Below, in pieces: positions 35,077 to 45,701 of a stretch of DNA of 64,000 bases. The first letter of the stretch is position 1. Each line of letters opens with the position of its first letter. The stretch is from contig LNGK01000004.1 of NCBI GenBank assembly GCA_001510575.1, forward strand, positions 3,842,667-3,906,666, written 5' to 3'. A program made the position numbers and the translations under genes. The DNA comes from Knoxdaviesia capensis. Its lineage: Eukaryota; Ascomycota; Sordariomycetes; Microascales; Gondwanamycetaceae. The notes beneath the pieces were generated by a model, which was not told the origin of the DNA, did not search any database, and saw only the letters and a program-made list of their open reading frames with translations.

Positions 35077-36583
35077 GGCTGGGGCTGAAAATCGGTGTGC
35101 GAAGAGCGAGGTTCGTATAGCCGGAACCGAGATGCAGCTACGAGGACAGAAGAAGGGGGAAAAAAAGAGACAAAAAAGGACAAGCACAGAAAAAAAGGGT
35201 TCAAGGCATGGCCAGGTAAATGATCATCTTAAGAGCAGCAGGGATATATTATCGACATCAGCGAAAGCAGGGATGTCAACGACGAGCGAGATAGAAGTGA
35301 CGATGGGATGGTCTCGGAATGAATAGAAGGGAGTAAGAGAGAGTCATGAGGATAGATAAAAGAAAAAGGAAAAACCGAGAAGAAGAAAAAACGAGACGAG
35401 AGGAGAGGAGGGATTACAAGGGAAATGGGAAAGGGAAGTGGATGGGACACGAGGCAGGCCGGAGAACAAACGAGGGATGGAAATCTGCGCGGGAAATAAC
35501 CAATTCCGACACCAAGACGTGATGTCCACAGCTTCGGCATTATCACCCCGTAAGACCATGCAGAAAATGACGGATGACCGCAGATAATTCGGACGACTGC
35601 ACAAGCACGCACGAAAACAAGGCAGAATAAGCCAGCAATGAAACCCCGAAGCGTCTTTTTCCCCTATGACGATGGCCGAGTCCCGCCGTGGATTAGTCAG
35701 GCTACGATCTACTGTGGTGTGGTTCCAATCGGTATCCGGCATTCGTGCCCCAGTTTTCTGCTGTTTCCTGATTAAAAACTGCGATCATGGAACATTCTAC
35801 TCTCGCGGCTTCCGTGTCCGCCCCCGAGAAAAAAAAGTGGCAGGAAGGAAGCAACGACCAACGTGTGCTTCAGGGCCCAGATTGCCTGACTAACGTCGTT
35901 TGATGTGGCTGGATCCGTCTCTTCCTATTCGCCAGGAAATGCGAGGGGCCGGACAAACATGCATTTAGCCGATATTGCTCCGTCACAGGGACCCACTAAA
36001 GAATTTGAGGCATCAAACGCTGCAGAAAAATTTATGTGGATTAGGAGAACTTTTTTCTTCTTCTCCCTCTTGTTTCTCATCTTCGTTTTATACCTCTTTT
36101 CTGGCTGTTGAAGGTCTTCATTTCTGAAGCTTCTCACTTTCTCATGTAATGCCTGTCACTTGATATACAGTTCCCAAGACGTCCTGAATGTCCTGACATC
36201 AACTGTGAAAGGATTGCACAGCCCACCCGAAGCTGCGGTTGACTGAAATCACCGCGCTGAGCATGCGCATTCCGGTGAGTTTGGTTCTTTTCCATACGGC
36301 GGCACCCTTCCGGAGACGGATAGAAAGGCTCAAAGCGGCGGCGTGACCCTTCCTTCTTCTGTCTTCTACGATGATGACAACAACCCCCGGAACTCTAGAG
36401 ACCCCTCACCGGGTCCTCTATGAGAGTCCACAATTGTTTATAGACTACAACGGTATCTGAATGTGCAATGCAGAAGAATGGAAGAGTCACGAGTACGAGC
36501 GAGCTTGGATCCTACTCCCCAGCACGTTTGCTAACCACTTCTCGTTCTGTCTGGGCTCCAGCACGACATGATCTTCAGAATCT
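35077..36583. promoter_or_regulatory. Divergent promoter region (ceramide glucosyltransferase / SEN2)
   Basis: About 1.5 kb is without genes. The part above 35077 is purine-rich on the given strand (CT-rich leader for the glucosyltransferase). I recognise no discrete element. Confidence 0.5.
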
Positions 36584-38227
36584 ATGGCTGAGAAGTCAAC
36601 CACTCACCCTGCTGCGAATGGCACGCCACACGCGGCGACACCACCACCACCACCACCAACAAGCAATGGCGACGTGAAGCACGGCGCGGCCAAGCCGGCC
36701 GGCAAACGCCAGACCATCCATGACATCTACTCGAAACCCATTCCCGTCCGCACTTTCCCCCTGCCCACCTTCCAGCCCAGTAACCCGCTGTCAATCTTGC
36801 AGCTGGCTGTAACATGGGCGTGGCAGATTGTGTCTCCGCCTGCAGAGGCCTTCTCCGTCTACCAGGCCGTGTGGTCGCCTGGATCTCGCTCCGTCCATGT
36901 GTCGGATGAGAAGACCATGCGGGTGCTCTGGGAACAGGGCTTCTTTGGAAAGGGCCACCTCAGTCGTAGCGAACCGAACTGGATCAAGGCTGAGGAAGTG
37001 CGCCGTGGTCTGCAACAGGCCCACGTTAGTGAACTGTTCACTACCCAGCGCCGAGAGAAGCGCATGGAAGCCAAATGGGAACGCGCACGGCTTGAACAGG
37101 AAGCCATCCGAAAAACGCGCTTCCGGGAGGCCCGGGACAAGTTTTTAGAAGGACTGGTACCGCATGGCCCGCTGGAACTGCTGGCTCTTCCCAACTCGGC
37201 TGCTGATCTTGAGGCCGAGCTGGAGTCTCTCCTCCGGTCATTCGCTCTCCCGAGCCTATTTAATGGCCGTGCGACCCTTGAACAGGCTGCCAACGGCTCT
37301 GCCAATGGCCACACAACTGGCCTGGGCGTGGGGCTGGGGCTCGACACAGCGTCTGATCCAACGAAACCAGTTCTCAATGGCATCATTAAATCCGCACCCC
37401 CGTCACCTCCCCGGAGCGAGGCATCGGATGATTCTGCATCTAAGCCCAAGACGCAGAAGAATGTCAGATTCTCTCCCAATGTCTCATCCACAACCTTTGA
37501 GCAATTTGATCCCCCCAGCCCACAGAAGAAGTCGGATAAAGCCAATGGCAATGGATCTGCCACAAAGGCCCCGTCCATGGTCGACGGTGAAACCGTGGCC
37601 AAGACTGCAGAGACCAGCTCCAAGGCACCTGAGCCGACTCCTCCTGCCTCGGTTGTCAATATCGAACACCTGCAGCTGACCCCCGAGGAGGCCTTCTTCC
37701 TGTCGTTCGGGCTGGGCCGGCTGCAGATTCTGGACCGGGAGTCTGGCTCGCCAACTCCAGTGGAGGAGCAGTTCCGGCTCTTCCGCGAAAGCTCTACCGT
37801 GCCCCCTCTCGCCGTAGACGCGCTCCGTCCCGACGATAAGTTCCTCATCCACTATGCATTGTATCACCACTATAGATCGCTAGGCTGGGTCCCCCGCCCC
37901 GGCATCAAATTTGGAGTCGACTGGCTTCTGTACCTGCGCGGGCCGGTGTTCGACCATGCCGAGTACGGCATCATTGTGATTCCGTCCTACTCAGACCCGT
38001 ACTGGGTGGCCGCGGGTCAAACCAGCCCGGCGCATGAGTGGCCCTGGGCGCACGGCATCAGCCGCACGTTGTCGCATGCGCTCAAGACCTTCATGTTCGT
38101 GTACGTGGAAGTCCCGTCGCCGCAGCAGTTCGACGCGGCTCGCCAGAAGGGCATCGCTGAGGTGTTCAAGCTGTACCGGGTTCGCGAGTTCATCATGCGC
38201 CGCTGGTCCAGCAACCGCAACCGGTAG
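36584..38227 (+). CDS. sen2: tRNA-splicing endonuclease subunit Sen2
   Basis: The gene encodes 547 residues with no intron. The N-terminal half holds IYSKPIPVRTFPLPTF and NPLSILQLAVTW, followed by FFGKGHLSRSEPNW, a conserved Sen2 segment. A variable Ser/Pro-rich linker follows, then EHLQLTPEEAFFLSFGLGRLQI and the nuclease domain HYALYHHYRSLGWVPRPGIKFG...LYLRGPVFDHAEYGIIVIPSY. The catalytic triad of this family is visible: Tyr in HAEYGIIV, His in WAHGISR and Lys in ALKTFMFV. Sen2 cuts the 5' exon-intron junction of pre-tRNAs within the Sen2-Sen34-Sen15-Sen54 complex. The ATG follows CCAGCACGACATGATCTTCAG; a slightly earlier ATG at about 36569 is in another frame. Confidence 0.92.
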   Translation: MAEKSTTHPAANGTPHAATPPPPPPTSNGDVKHGAAKPAGKRQTIHDIYSKPIPVRTFPLPTFQPSNPLSILQLAVTWAWQIVSPPAEAFSVYQAVWSPGSRSVHVSDEKTMRVLWEQGFFGKGHLSRSEPNWIKAEEVRRGLQQAHVSELFTTQRREKRMEAKWERARLEQEAIRKTRFREARDKFLEGLVPHGPLELLALPNSAADLEAELESLLRSFALPSLFNGRATLEQAANGSANGHTTGLGVGLGLDTASDPTKPVLNGIIKSAPPSPPRSEASDDSASKPKTQKNVRFSPNVSSTTFEQFDPPSPQKKSDKANGNGSATKAPSMVDGETVAKTAETSSKAPEPTPPASVVNIEHLQLTPEEAFFLSFGLGRLQILDRESGSPTPVEEQFRLFRESSTVPPLAVDALRPDDKFLIHYALYHHYRSLGWVPRPGIKFGVDWLLYLRGPVFDHAEYGIIVIPSYSDPYWVAAGQTSPAHEWPWAHGISRTLSHALKTFMFVYVEVPSPQQFDAARQKGIAEVFKLYRVREFIMRRWSSNRNR

Positions 38228-38959
38228 TTTGCGGCCGTTCGGCTCCGGTTTGAATCCGGCGTGAAGAATGATGATTCTCCTTCTGTCCGAGAGGCAGAGT
38301 CTCGTGTGTTTTTATTCTACAACCAATATCAACGATACCACCTCGTGTACCTATATTTTCCTGTTGACGGCGTTTTTGGGGGACCATATTTGAGCTACAG
38401 ATAATGCGTGTTTCTTACGATTGCCTGAAATACAGTCGAAGGGATGCTTGCTTCCCTTCGTTTCGCTTGCGGATTTCTTTTCTCGTTTGCCATGTGAACC
38501 CTATGTAACCCTAAATATTCGGCTAGCGCCAGCCGAGGAAGCACATGTGAAGATACGGTTCTCAGTCGACCGGAATTGCTCATCGATCCAGAATCTGGCG
38601 GTAAATGCACTGCCCATGTCAATAGAAAATGATGAAATGATACAAGAAACGATCTCCTGATGTTTGACGCCTTGTTCAAGTGCTAAAGACAAGGGAAAGC
38701 TGAAAATCACGTAGGCGGGGAAGGTGCGGTGGTGCGTGCTTCCTGCCGTCCGGGGAAATCGACCCATCGCCAGAGACTTTTTTTTTCCGGGCAGGAGCTA
38801 GGGATGCATCCCTCCTTCCCTAACAGCTTCCCCAGACAATCCGGCATCGGCGTTCTTCCTTTGACATAATCTCCACCTTGAATATTTTTGACGTCATATA
38901 TCGTGTTGTTTCGTTCTCTCTAGCAGCCAGCAGTTATCACATCAGCTACTCTATCGATA
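38228..38959. promoter_or_regulatory. Tandem intergenic region upstream of the dioxygenase
   Basis: This is the 3' flank of SEN2 and the promoter of the downstream dioxygenase. A telobox-like AACCCTAAA lies at 38507-38515. A T9 run followed by CCGGGC occurs at about 38780. Confidence 0.5.
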
Positions 38960-40420
38960 ATGGCTCTGCGGACGCCGGCAGTTCTCCGGGCTCTGCGGAC
39001 ATCCGCACCTGCGGTTATTCGCGGCTCGGCCGTGACATCTGCCCGGGCCTCTCGCGCCCTCTTCTCCCACCAGGCCGGCGGCCGGCGCCAGCAAGCCACC
39101 GCAGCCTCTCGGACGACGCCTCGCAGCCCCGATTCCGCGGGTCTCTCGCCAGACGCGCACCGGGCGCTGGTTCAAAAGGTCGCCCACAATGCCGTGTGGC
39201 TGCGAGACTGCTGCCCGTGTCCGCAGTGCGTGACGCCGTCGTCGGGCCAGAAGACGTTCTCCACAGCCGATCTATCCGTCAACATCCGGCCGAAGACCGT
39301 GACGCTGGCCGAGAGCGGTGATCTCCACGTGAAGTGGGACTCCGACCTCCCCGAGGCTGCGGCCGCCGGCCATGTGTCCGTGTACCCGGCAGCGTTCCTC
39401 TCGCGGCTGCGCCACACGGTCCCGTCCGGGCCAAATCACCGCGACGAGTCGTTCATGGCGCCGCTGCGCACCGTGCCCATCCGCACGTGGAACGGCAGCC
39501 AGCTGAAGCAGGCGATCCGCAAGATCCCGTACGCAGACTTCGTCGCCACCGAGTCGGGCCGGTGGGAGGCCCTCATGGACCTGGAGGCGCTCGGGATCGT
39601 GTTCCTTACCGGCGTGCCGAAGAGCGAGGACTCTGTGGCCAACGCCGGGCTGCGGATTGCGAACCTGCAGGAAACGCTGTACGGGCGCACGTGGGACGTG
39701 GTGTCCAAGCCCCAAGCGGAGAACGTGGCCTACACGAGCGTGTACCTGGGCCTGCACCAGGACATGCTCTACCTGCGGCAGCCACCGCGCATCCAGCTGC
39801 TCCACTGCATGGAGAACTCCTGTACCGGCGGAGAGTCGATCTTCAGCGACACCACGCACGTCGCACACTCGATGATGGCCTCGCCCGACCCGGCGTCCGC
39901 ATCGCAGGTGCGCGCGCTCGCCGACCGGCCCGTGCGCTACCACTACAACAAGCCGCCGTTCCTGTACCGCAACTCGTGGCCGGTGTTCGAGATGCGCCGC
40001 CCGGGCTCGCGCCGCCCGCAGGACCTGCTCAACGTGTGGTGGTCGCCGCCGTTCCAAGCGCCCAACCCGCCGGCTGCCGACCCGGCCGATGCGGTCAGCC
40101 AGCGCGAGTGGCACGCTGCGCTGCGCCGCTTCGACAGCCTTCTGACGGCCGACACCAACATGTTCGAGTACAAGATGCTGCCGGGCGAGTGCGTGATCTT
40201 TGATAACCGGCGCGTGCTGCATGGGCGGCGCTCGTTTGATACCGCGTCAGGCCACCGGTGGCTGCGGGGCACGTATGTGTCGGACGAGGATTTCAGGAGT
40301 ACGATGCAGGGTGTGCCGCGGGAGCATCTGGATGCATATGTGGAAGCGAACAAGTTGCAAGTCCCCAGTGAGCAGGAGAGCGGGACTGCGGGGTCTGTTC
40401 TGGAGTACTTGACTACGTGA
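38960..40420 (+). CDS. Gamma-butyrobetaine dioxygenase-like 2-oxoglutarate/Fe(II) oxygenase
   Basis: The gene encodes 486 residues, intronless and GC-rich. The first 50 residues are rich in Arg/Ala/Ser without acidic residues, like a mitochondrial targeting peptide. Next is the GBBH-like N-terminal zinc module, NAVWLRDCCPCPQCVTPSSGQKTF. The TauD-type catalytic domain has the iron ligands HQD at about 268-270 (VYLGLHQDMLYLRQPPRIQLLHC) and the distal His at about 420 (RRVLHGRRSF), followed by the oxoglutarate-binding Arg region (HRWLRGTYV). Relatives hydroxylate gamma-butyrobetaine or trimethyllysine in carnitine synthesis. Which of the two applies cannot be decided here. It is convergent with SGT1. 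Confidence 0.88.
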   Translation: MALRTPAVLRALRTSAPAVIRGSAVTSARASRALFSHQAGGRRQQATAASRTTPRSPDSAGLSPDAHRALVQKVAHNAVWLRDCCPCPQCVTPSSGQKTFSTADLSVNIRPKTVTLAESGDLHVKWDSDLPEAAAAGHVSVYPAAFLSRLRHTVPSGPNHRDESFMAPLRTVPIRTWNGSQLKQAIRKIPYADFVATESGRWEALMDLEALGIVFLTGVPKSEDSVANAGLRIANLQETLYGRTWDVVSKPQAENVAYTSVYLGLHQDMLYLRQPPRIQLLHCMENSCTGGESIFSDTTHVAHSMMASPDPASASQVRALADRPVRYHYNKPPFLYRNSWPVFEMRRPGSRRPQDLLNVWWSPPFQAPNPPAADPADAVSQREWHAALRRFDSLLTADTNMFEYKMLPGECVIFDNRRVLHGRRSFDTASGHRWLRGTYVSDEDFRSTMQGVPREHLDAYVEANKLQVPSEQESGTAGSVLEYLTT

Positions 40421-40741
40421 TGTTACAGCGGGGTGTGGATGGTCTTTCTCGTCGAGAGTACCATGGTGTGCAGGAAGACGATATCATAGCCTTCTGGATT
40501 GGGTAGTTGAGACCACTGTCAGTGAGGAATACAAACAGCACTTACACATAAGATCCAGAACCACGTATTCGTGAAAAAACAAACTCGTAAATGTGCATTA
40601 ACCGTGGCATCAAACTCTAGAGTGCTGAAAAGACAAACGAACGGGTACATGAACATAGGTCGATGAGCCAACACGAAGAGGAGCTTCTCAGTTTCTCCCC
40701 CCTCCCTTCAGACCACTTTTATCTCCCTCACCCGAGCCGGT
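40421..40741. other. Convergent intergenic region
   Basis: The 3' ends of the dioxygenase and SGT1 genes are 321 bp apart. I see no feature beyond AT-rich flanks. Confidence 0.6.
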
Positions 40742-42289
40742 TCAATCCCACTTCTTCGCAATGACACCCTCAGGCGGGTTGACCTCAACCTTGCGGCCCT
40801 TGATATCGTTCCAGTCGGTGCTCAGCGCGGTGCCGTTGCTCTCGACGAAGCTCTTCATCATGGCGCGCTGCTGGTCGGGCGTGGCGCCGGCGTAGAGCGT
40901 CTTGAAGAAGCTGTTCACGTCGGCGTTCTCGGGGGCGTCTTCGTCGTCGTCGCGCAGGGTGTCCCAGTTCTTGGGGCCGGATTTCGACGAGGTCGGGTAG
41001 CTGTGGGCCGGGCCGCTGGGGGCGGGGATCGACGCCGCGGAGGCGGAGGTGGCGGCGGTCGTGGCGGTGGCGGCGGTCGGGGCCCTATGGGGAAGTTTGG
41101 TGGGTTAGATTACACGCTTATATTGTACTGTCGGTCGCATATCAGGCGAAGAGGTGACTTACGGGGCAGACGCCTCGGGAACAACGGCCTCCGGCGTAGG
41201 CACGGACTCAGCAGAAGCGTCAGCCACCAGGTCGGCACGGGTAGGCCTGGGCCACTTGCCGGGGGCAGCCTTCTTCAGGCTGATCTCGATCTTGTTCGCG
41301 GTCGCCTTGACGGTCGACTGCGAAACAACAACCTTGTCCGACCAGGTAGCCTTCATGGCGATGGGGTAATCGGCGGGAAGGTTCACGAGACGGAAGTGCT
41401 GGCCGATCTGGCCCAGAGGCGACTAGTAGCGGACAGACGGGTTGTGGTTAGAGTAACACAACACAGCAAAAGAATTTTAGGAGAAAGGTCAACATACCTC
41501 GGCCAGATCATCATAGGCAACAGCGAACTTCTCCTTATCGACCCCCTTGATGAAGATGGACACAACCATGCGATCATCACTCTGGTAAAAGTCTACACGG
41601 ACAGGCTTCGGGCCCGCAGGTTTCGAGGGAGCAGCCACGGGAGCGGCCGACGGAGCACGCGCAGCAGCAACGGGGGCAGCAGCCGGAGCGGGGGCGTCGA
41701 AGTGGATCTCGGTCCGCGGAGGCACCTTGGTGACGGTGGGCTTGCGGCCCGGGTCGTCCTCGGGCAGGGAATCCATCGCCCCCAGGCACTGCATTCTGAA
41801 GTTCATCGTGGCGTTCCACGACAGCTGGGTGGCCGAGCTCGGCTGCATCGGGTTAGCGGTCTTGTTGCGCGCGGCCACAACCGACATCAGGTCCTGGCGC
41901 TTAACGGTATAGTTGCCGCGCGCGTCGACCGCGGTCGTCTGCGTATCCGCCGCGCCGACCGGCTCGCCGTCCGCCAGCGCCGCCGCCCACGCCGCGCAGC
42001 AGTCGGCGCTCGCAAACTGCTTCAGCCGGAGCAGCGCCACGGCGCGGCGGTACTGCGCATCGGCCATCAGGCCGCGGTTGCCGCGCTCGCTGGCAGCGTG
42101 GAAGGCGGCCTCGGCATCGGCCAGCGCGTGCTCAAACTGCGCCGCGCCGATGAACGCACGTGAGCGCGCCAGCAGCCACACCGGCGACTTGCTGTCCTTC
42201 AGCGCGCCCGACAGCTTGGCGATCGATTCGGGGTACTTGCGCTGCTCGAGCAGCTTCACGCCGGCGGTGCCGAGAGTGACGGCCGACAT
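40742..42289 (-). CDS. sgt1: Hsp90 co-chaperone SGT1 (three exons)
   Basis: The exons are 41498-42289, 41163-41422 and 40742-41084; splice sites and phases agree and give 464 residues. The N-terminal TPR domain (LGTAGVKLLEQRKYPESIAKLSGAL, AQFEHALADAEAAF) is followed by a Pro/Ala-rich linker. The CS domain runs from PVRVDFYQSDDRMVVSIFIKG to ISLKKAAPGKWPR, and the SGS tail contains KNWDTLRDDDDEDAPENADVNSFFKTLYAGATPDQQRAMMKSFVES and ends KKWD. SGT1 works with Hsp90 and Skp1 in kinetochore and SCF ligase assembly. All three domains are present. Confidence 0.93.
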
Positions 42290-43296
42290 GGTGGGTTAGG
42301 TGTGTGTGTGTGTATGTGTGTGTGTGTGTGTAGGGGTGAATTGGTGAGTTGGACTGGGGAGACTTGAGGTTGAACGTCAAGTTGCAAAGAGTGTGGAGCA
42401 AGATGGAAATGCCTGATAGTGGAGAAGAAACAGAAGCTCGATGCTTCGATTTTGTTCTATAAAAACAGCTCGAGACCAGGGACAAAAAGGAGATCACAGT
42501 GAAAGAAAAGGAGGACAACAAGATTACAAGAAAGGACGATGATGTTAACGAACTTAAGATCACAAGGCAAGTAGATTCTTAGAGACAAAACACTGAACGA
42601 GTGCGGCTGGTGATAAAGGAAAGAAATACGGCTGAGACGAACTGAATCGTGGATCTGCTTGATATCACAGGTGATTTATGTCAAAGTGGAAAAATCAAAG
42701 GAGCTTAGGCCAGGCGGAAGAAAAAAGCTATGGCAGAAAAAAGGTTCTAAAAGCTTCTAAGCCGGTGAGGACTGAAAGTACTGATACAGTGCGATTCTTT
42801 TTGGCCAATCAAGAATCGACTTAATATATAGCTAGACATTCTAGGGTCTTCTTTTGAACCCTATCAAGGACTGATTAGGGTTTATATGTAAGTTGCCCGG
42901 CTTGGGAGTCCCATTGTGCGCTCACGCTCACGGTTTGAAGCTACCTTGAAATAAACATACGAAGAGAGGGTTCTAGAGGTTCATTATACCTTAACTTCAA
43001 TTCTGCTTGTACGAGGTGTTCTGCCGACAAGCTAACATGGTGAGCACTCAACCTTGGCGGGCTGATCAAGGTCTAGCCAGGGCAAAGTCTCATCAGCATG
43101 AAGTTTTCTCGACCGTTGAGGAGAGATGCCCGGGCGTGACTTTTAGAATTGAAAAGGAGTACCGACAAGGGAAAGAATAGGCGAAGCGGAAAGATTCAAA
43201 TTGAAACACATATATGCACCCCTCCTCTCGCTTGAGCAGTACAAGCATCGGCCGTTAGCCTCATGTCCCATCGTTCATAGTCATATGTCGCCTCCC
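42290..43296. promoter_or_regulatory. Promoter of SGT1 and 3' flank of ERG7
   Basis: A GT microsatellite lies at 42301-42333, directly before the SGT1 start codon. A gapped heat-shock-element-like pair (TTC at 42745-42747 and TTC at 42755-42757, joined by TAAAAGC), a CCAAT box at 42805-42809 and telobox-like AACCCTAT/TTAGGGTTT at about 42856 and 42875 lie further upstream. A role for these sites is inferred only from their consensus. Confidence 0.4.
42301..42333. repeat. GT microsatellite in the SGT1 leader
   Basis: An almost pure GT run, with one A interruption, begins about 12 bp upstream of the SGT1 start codon, so it is probably in the 5' UTR. Confidence 0.9.
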
Positions 43297-45701
43297 TCAC
43301 ACCTTGACATCCGGATACTTCGTGGCAAACATCCCCAAAGCCTTGATCGGGAACACAAATTTATAGTTGGGATACGAAATCATGCAGCTCTTGTTGAACA
43401 CTCCCTCAATGCTTTCCTGGAGCCATTCGCCGTTGGGCTGCTGTCGGTCCATCAGGAGCTTGATGCCGCGCTTGATCCGCTCGACATCGGGGAAGTCGGC
43501 TTCCATCAGCGCAATGACGGCCCACGCGGTTTGCACCACAAGAGACCCAGACTCGTGCTCGACGTATTGCATTGTCTCGGAGGCCTGAAGGTTATTGCTG
43601 GTTAGTGTCATTTCATCTACACCCAAAGAAAAGAAAAAAGAAAGGAAGAAAGAAAGAGGGAAATGGAACTTACCCGGTAGCTCTCGGACCATCCACCATC
43701 CTCCCGTTGCTTGGAGATCAGGAAGTCGCATCCAGCCTTGGACTCGCGGCTGTTTGTATACGTCTCGCCAACATGCCGAAGACTCTCGAGCGCAAACATG
43801 GCCGCATATGTGAAGCAGATTCCCCAGCTGCCGTACCAGCTGCCATCCGGCCGCATCGCCTTCTTGATCCACGCAACAGCACGGGTAATGAAGACGTCTA
43901 TCTCGGATGTCCGATAATCAGGCCAGTACTTTCGGAACAGCGCAAGTGCGGTCACGCAGGCCGTTGTGCACTCCGGGTAGTCGTACTCGACCATTATGTT
44001 GCCAAACACTTCCGCGGCATTGAACATCTCCAGCGCAGGGCTTCCCCGGCGGTTCTCGTACGATCCAACACCACCGGTACTGTTCTGGTACACGAGAATG
44101 GTGTCGATGGCATCAAAGATGCGCTGGTCATCCAAAAGCGTCGGGTATCCCTCACACCTCTGCAACAGAATCACCGACTTGAGACACTCTGAGATACAGT
44201 CGCTGACCGCGTATCCCTGAGTCTTGTTGCTGAATGGCCATCCGCCCTTGCGCTGCTGGCGGTAGTACTTCTCCTGATCAACACAGTTTTCGCGTATCTG
44301 CTGGCTGTCCAGGAACTCGAGCGCCTTGGTCATCATCGGCCGCCAGCGCGGGTCAGACTCCATGCCTCCGCACACTCCAGCCTGGATGAGGAATGCCGTG
44401 TCCCAACACTGCAGACCGTTGGTTCCGTTGCAGAGCATGCCCTCATCCTTGACCCACAGCGCATCCTCCAGTCTCTCGATGTGTCTGCGGACAGAGTGGG
44501 AATCTGGCCCATCTCGGACGTAGCACACAACCGTGTTCATAGGGGCATTGACCGGGGCGAGATCCGCATAATCGGTGTTTGCATCTTCCGCGTCAACCAG
44601 CTCGCTAACCCAGGCTTCAGCTCGGTCAGCAATGAACTTTGGGCGAAGATACGGTTGCCACACATTGGCCAGAAACCAGTTCGCGGTGTTCATAACCCAT
44701 GATCTCGGGTGGTAGCACTCGGCCTGGTTGATGCTGTTCCGGTGCGACGCCCAGTTAATAGACGCCCATGGTTGAACGAAGAGCTCAGTTTTGAGTTCGC
44801 GAAGAACGTCAGTCTCCTCACACTGCCACCGTCTGGAGTACAGGTAGCCCATAGGGAGGAACACCTGGCGGATATGGATCCACCAGCGCCACGGCGTGAA
44901 TGGAATCCAGTCTGGGAGCAGCCACAGCTCGGGAGGCACGGGATTCACGATATCCCAGCTCACAAGTCCGAGCACGGCAAGCCAGAACTTTCCCCAATGA
45001 GGGGCATTTACAGCTCCACCCAGTTTGTGGAGAGTGGCTCGGGCACGAACCATGTGTGGCTCATCAGCCTCAACGCCAATAAGTCTCAAGGCGACATAGT
45101 TCAGAACGATACCAAACACGGTGCTCTCTCCCTCAATGTGAAGACCCCAGCCGCCATCCTCGGGGTGGGCACGGGCAAAGATGTAGTTCTTGATTTCGGT
45201 GGCGTATGCCGTCGAGATGGGCGTCTTGGTGACATACCACGTGATGACCACGCCCGGGAGAAGAAACATCGGGCCTCCATACTCGCACGCCCAGTTTCCA
45301 GGAGGCAGTTGAAGATGTTCGAAGTATTCCATCCCGTTTCGTGCAGCATCAAACACGGTTTCCGGCTTCTTGAGATCGGGAACACCCTAGAAGAAGCAAA
45401 GAACTCGGGGTCAGATACAGCATGGTAGTGAGGTCAATGGATGGGCTACGAGCTCCCTCTTCTATCCACGTACCAGCGGCATGTTCAGGAAGTACTTGTC
45501 GGCTTTGCTCTGCGGCCATTCTGTGGCCTCTTTGTCGGACTCCAGATAGTGCCAGGTCTGGCGACCTTCGTCATCATCCAGCATGCGCCATCGCTTAGGG
45601 TCGGTCTTCTTCAGCAGCTTTGGACGCTTAGGAAAAGGCTGCTTTGCGATTGCCTCAAGGGTTCGCTTTCTCTTCGCCGCTTCGGATGTGGTGGGAGACA
45701 T
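43297..45701 (-). CDS. erg7: Lanosterol synthase (oxidosqualene cyclase; three exons)
   Basis: The exons are 45474-45701, 43674-45386 and 43297-43584, all in phase 0, giving 742 residues, the normal length for the family. Landmarks include RHWGKF-like PHWGKFWLAVLG, LLPDWIPFTPWRWWIHIRQVFLPMGYLYSRRW, QW-type repeats (DGSWYGSWGICFTYA, QREDGGWSES, QTAWAVIALMEADFPD) and LPPGNWACEYGGPMFLLPG. The enzyme cyclises 2,3-oxidosqualene to lanosterol on ER/lipid-droplet membranes in ergosterol synthesis. The catalytic Asp lies in VSDCISECLK, where nearly all family members read DCTAE. The Asp is kept but Thr-Ala are replaced by Ile-Ser, which may mark a paralogue with different product specificity. It is divergent from SPO11. 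Confidence 0.9.

Noticed and set aside
39272..40222. Long minus- and plus-frame ORFs across the butyrobetaine-type dioxygenase
   Set aside because: These are shadows caused by high GC at third positions. They are Arg/His/Pro-rich with no domain.
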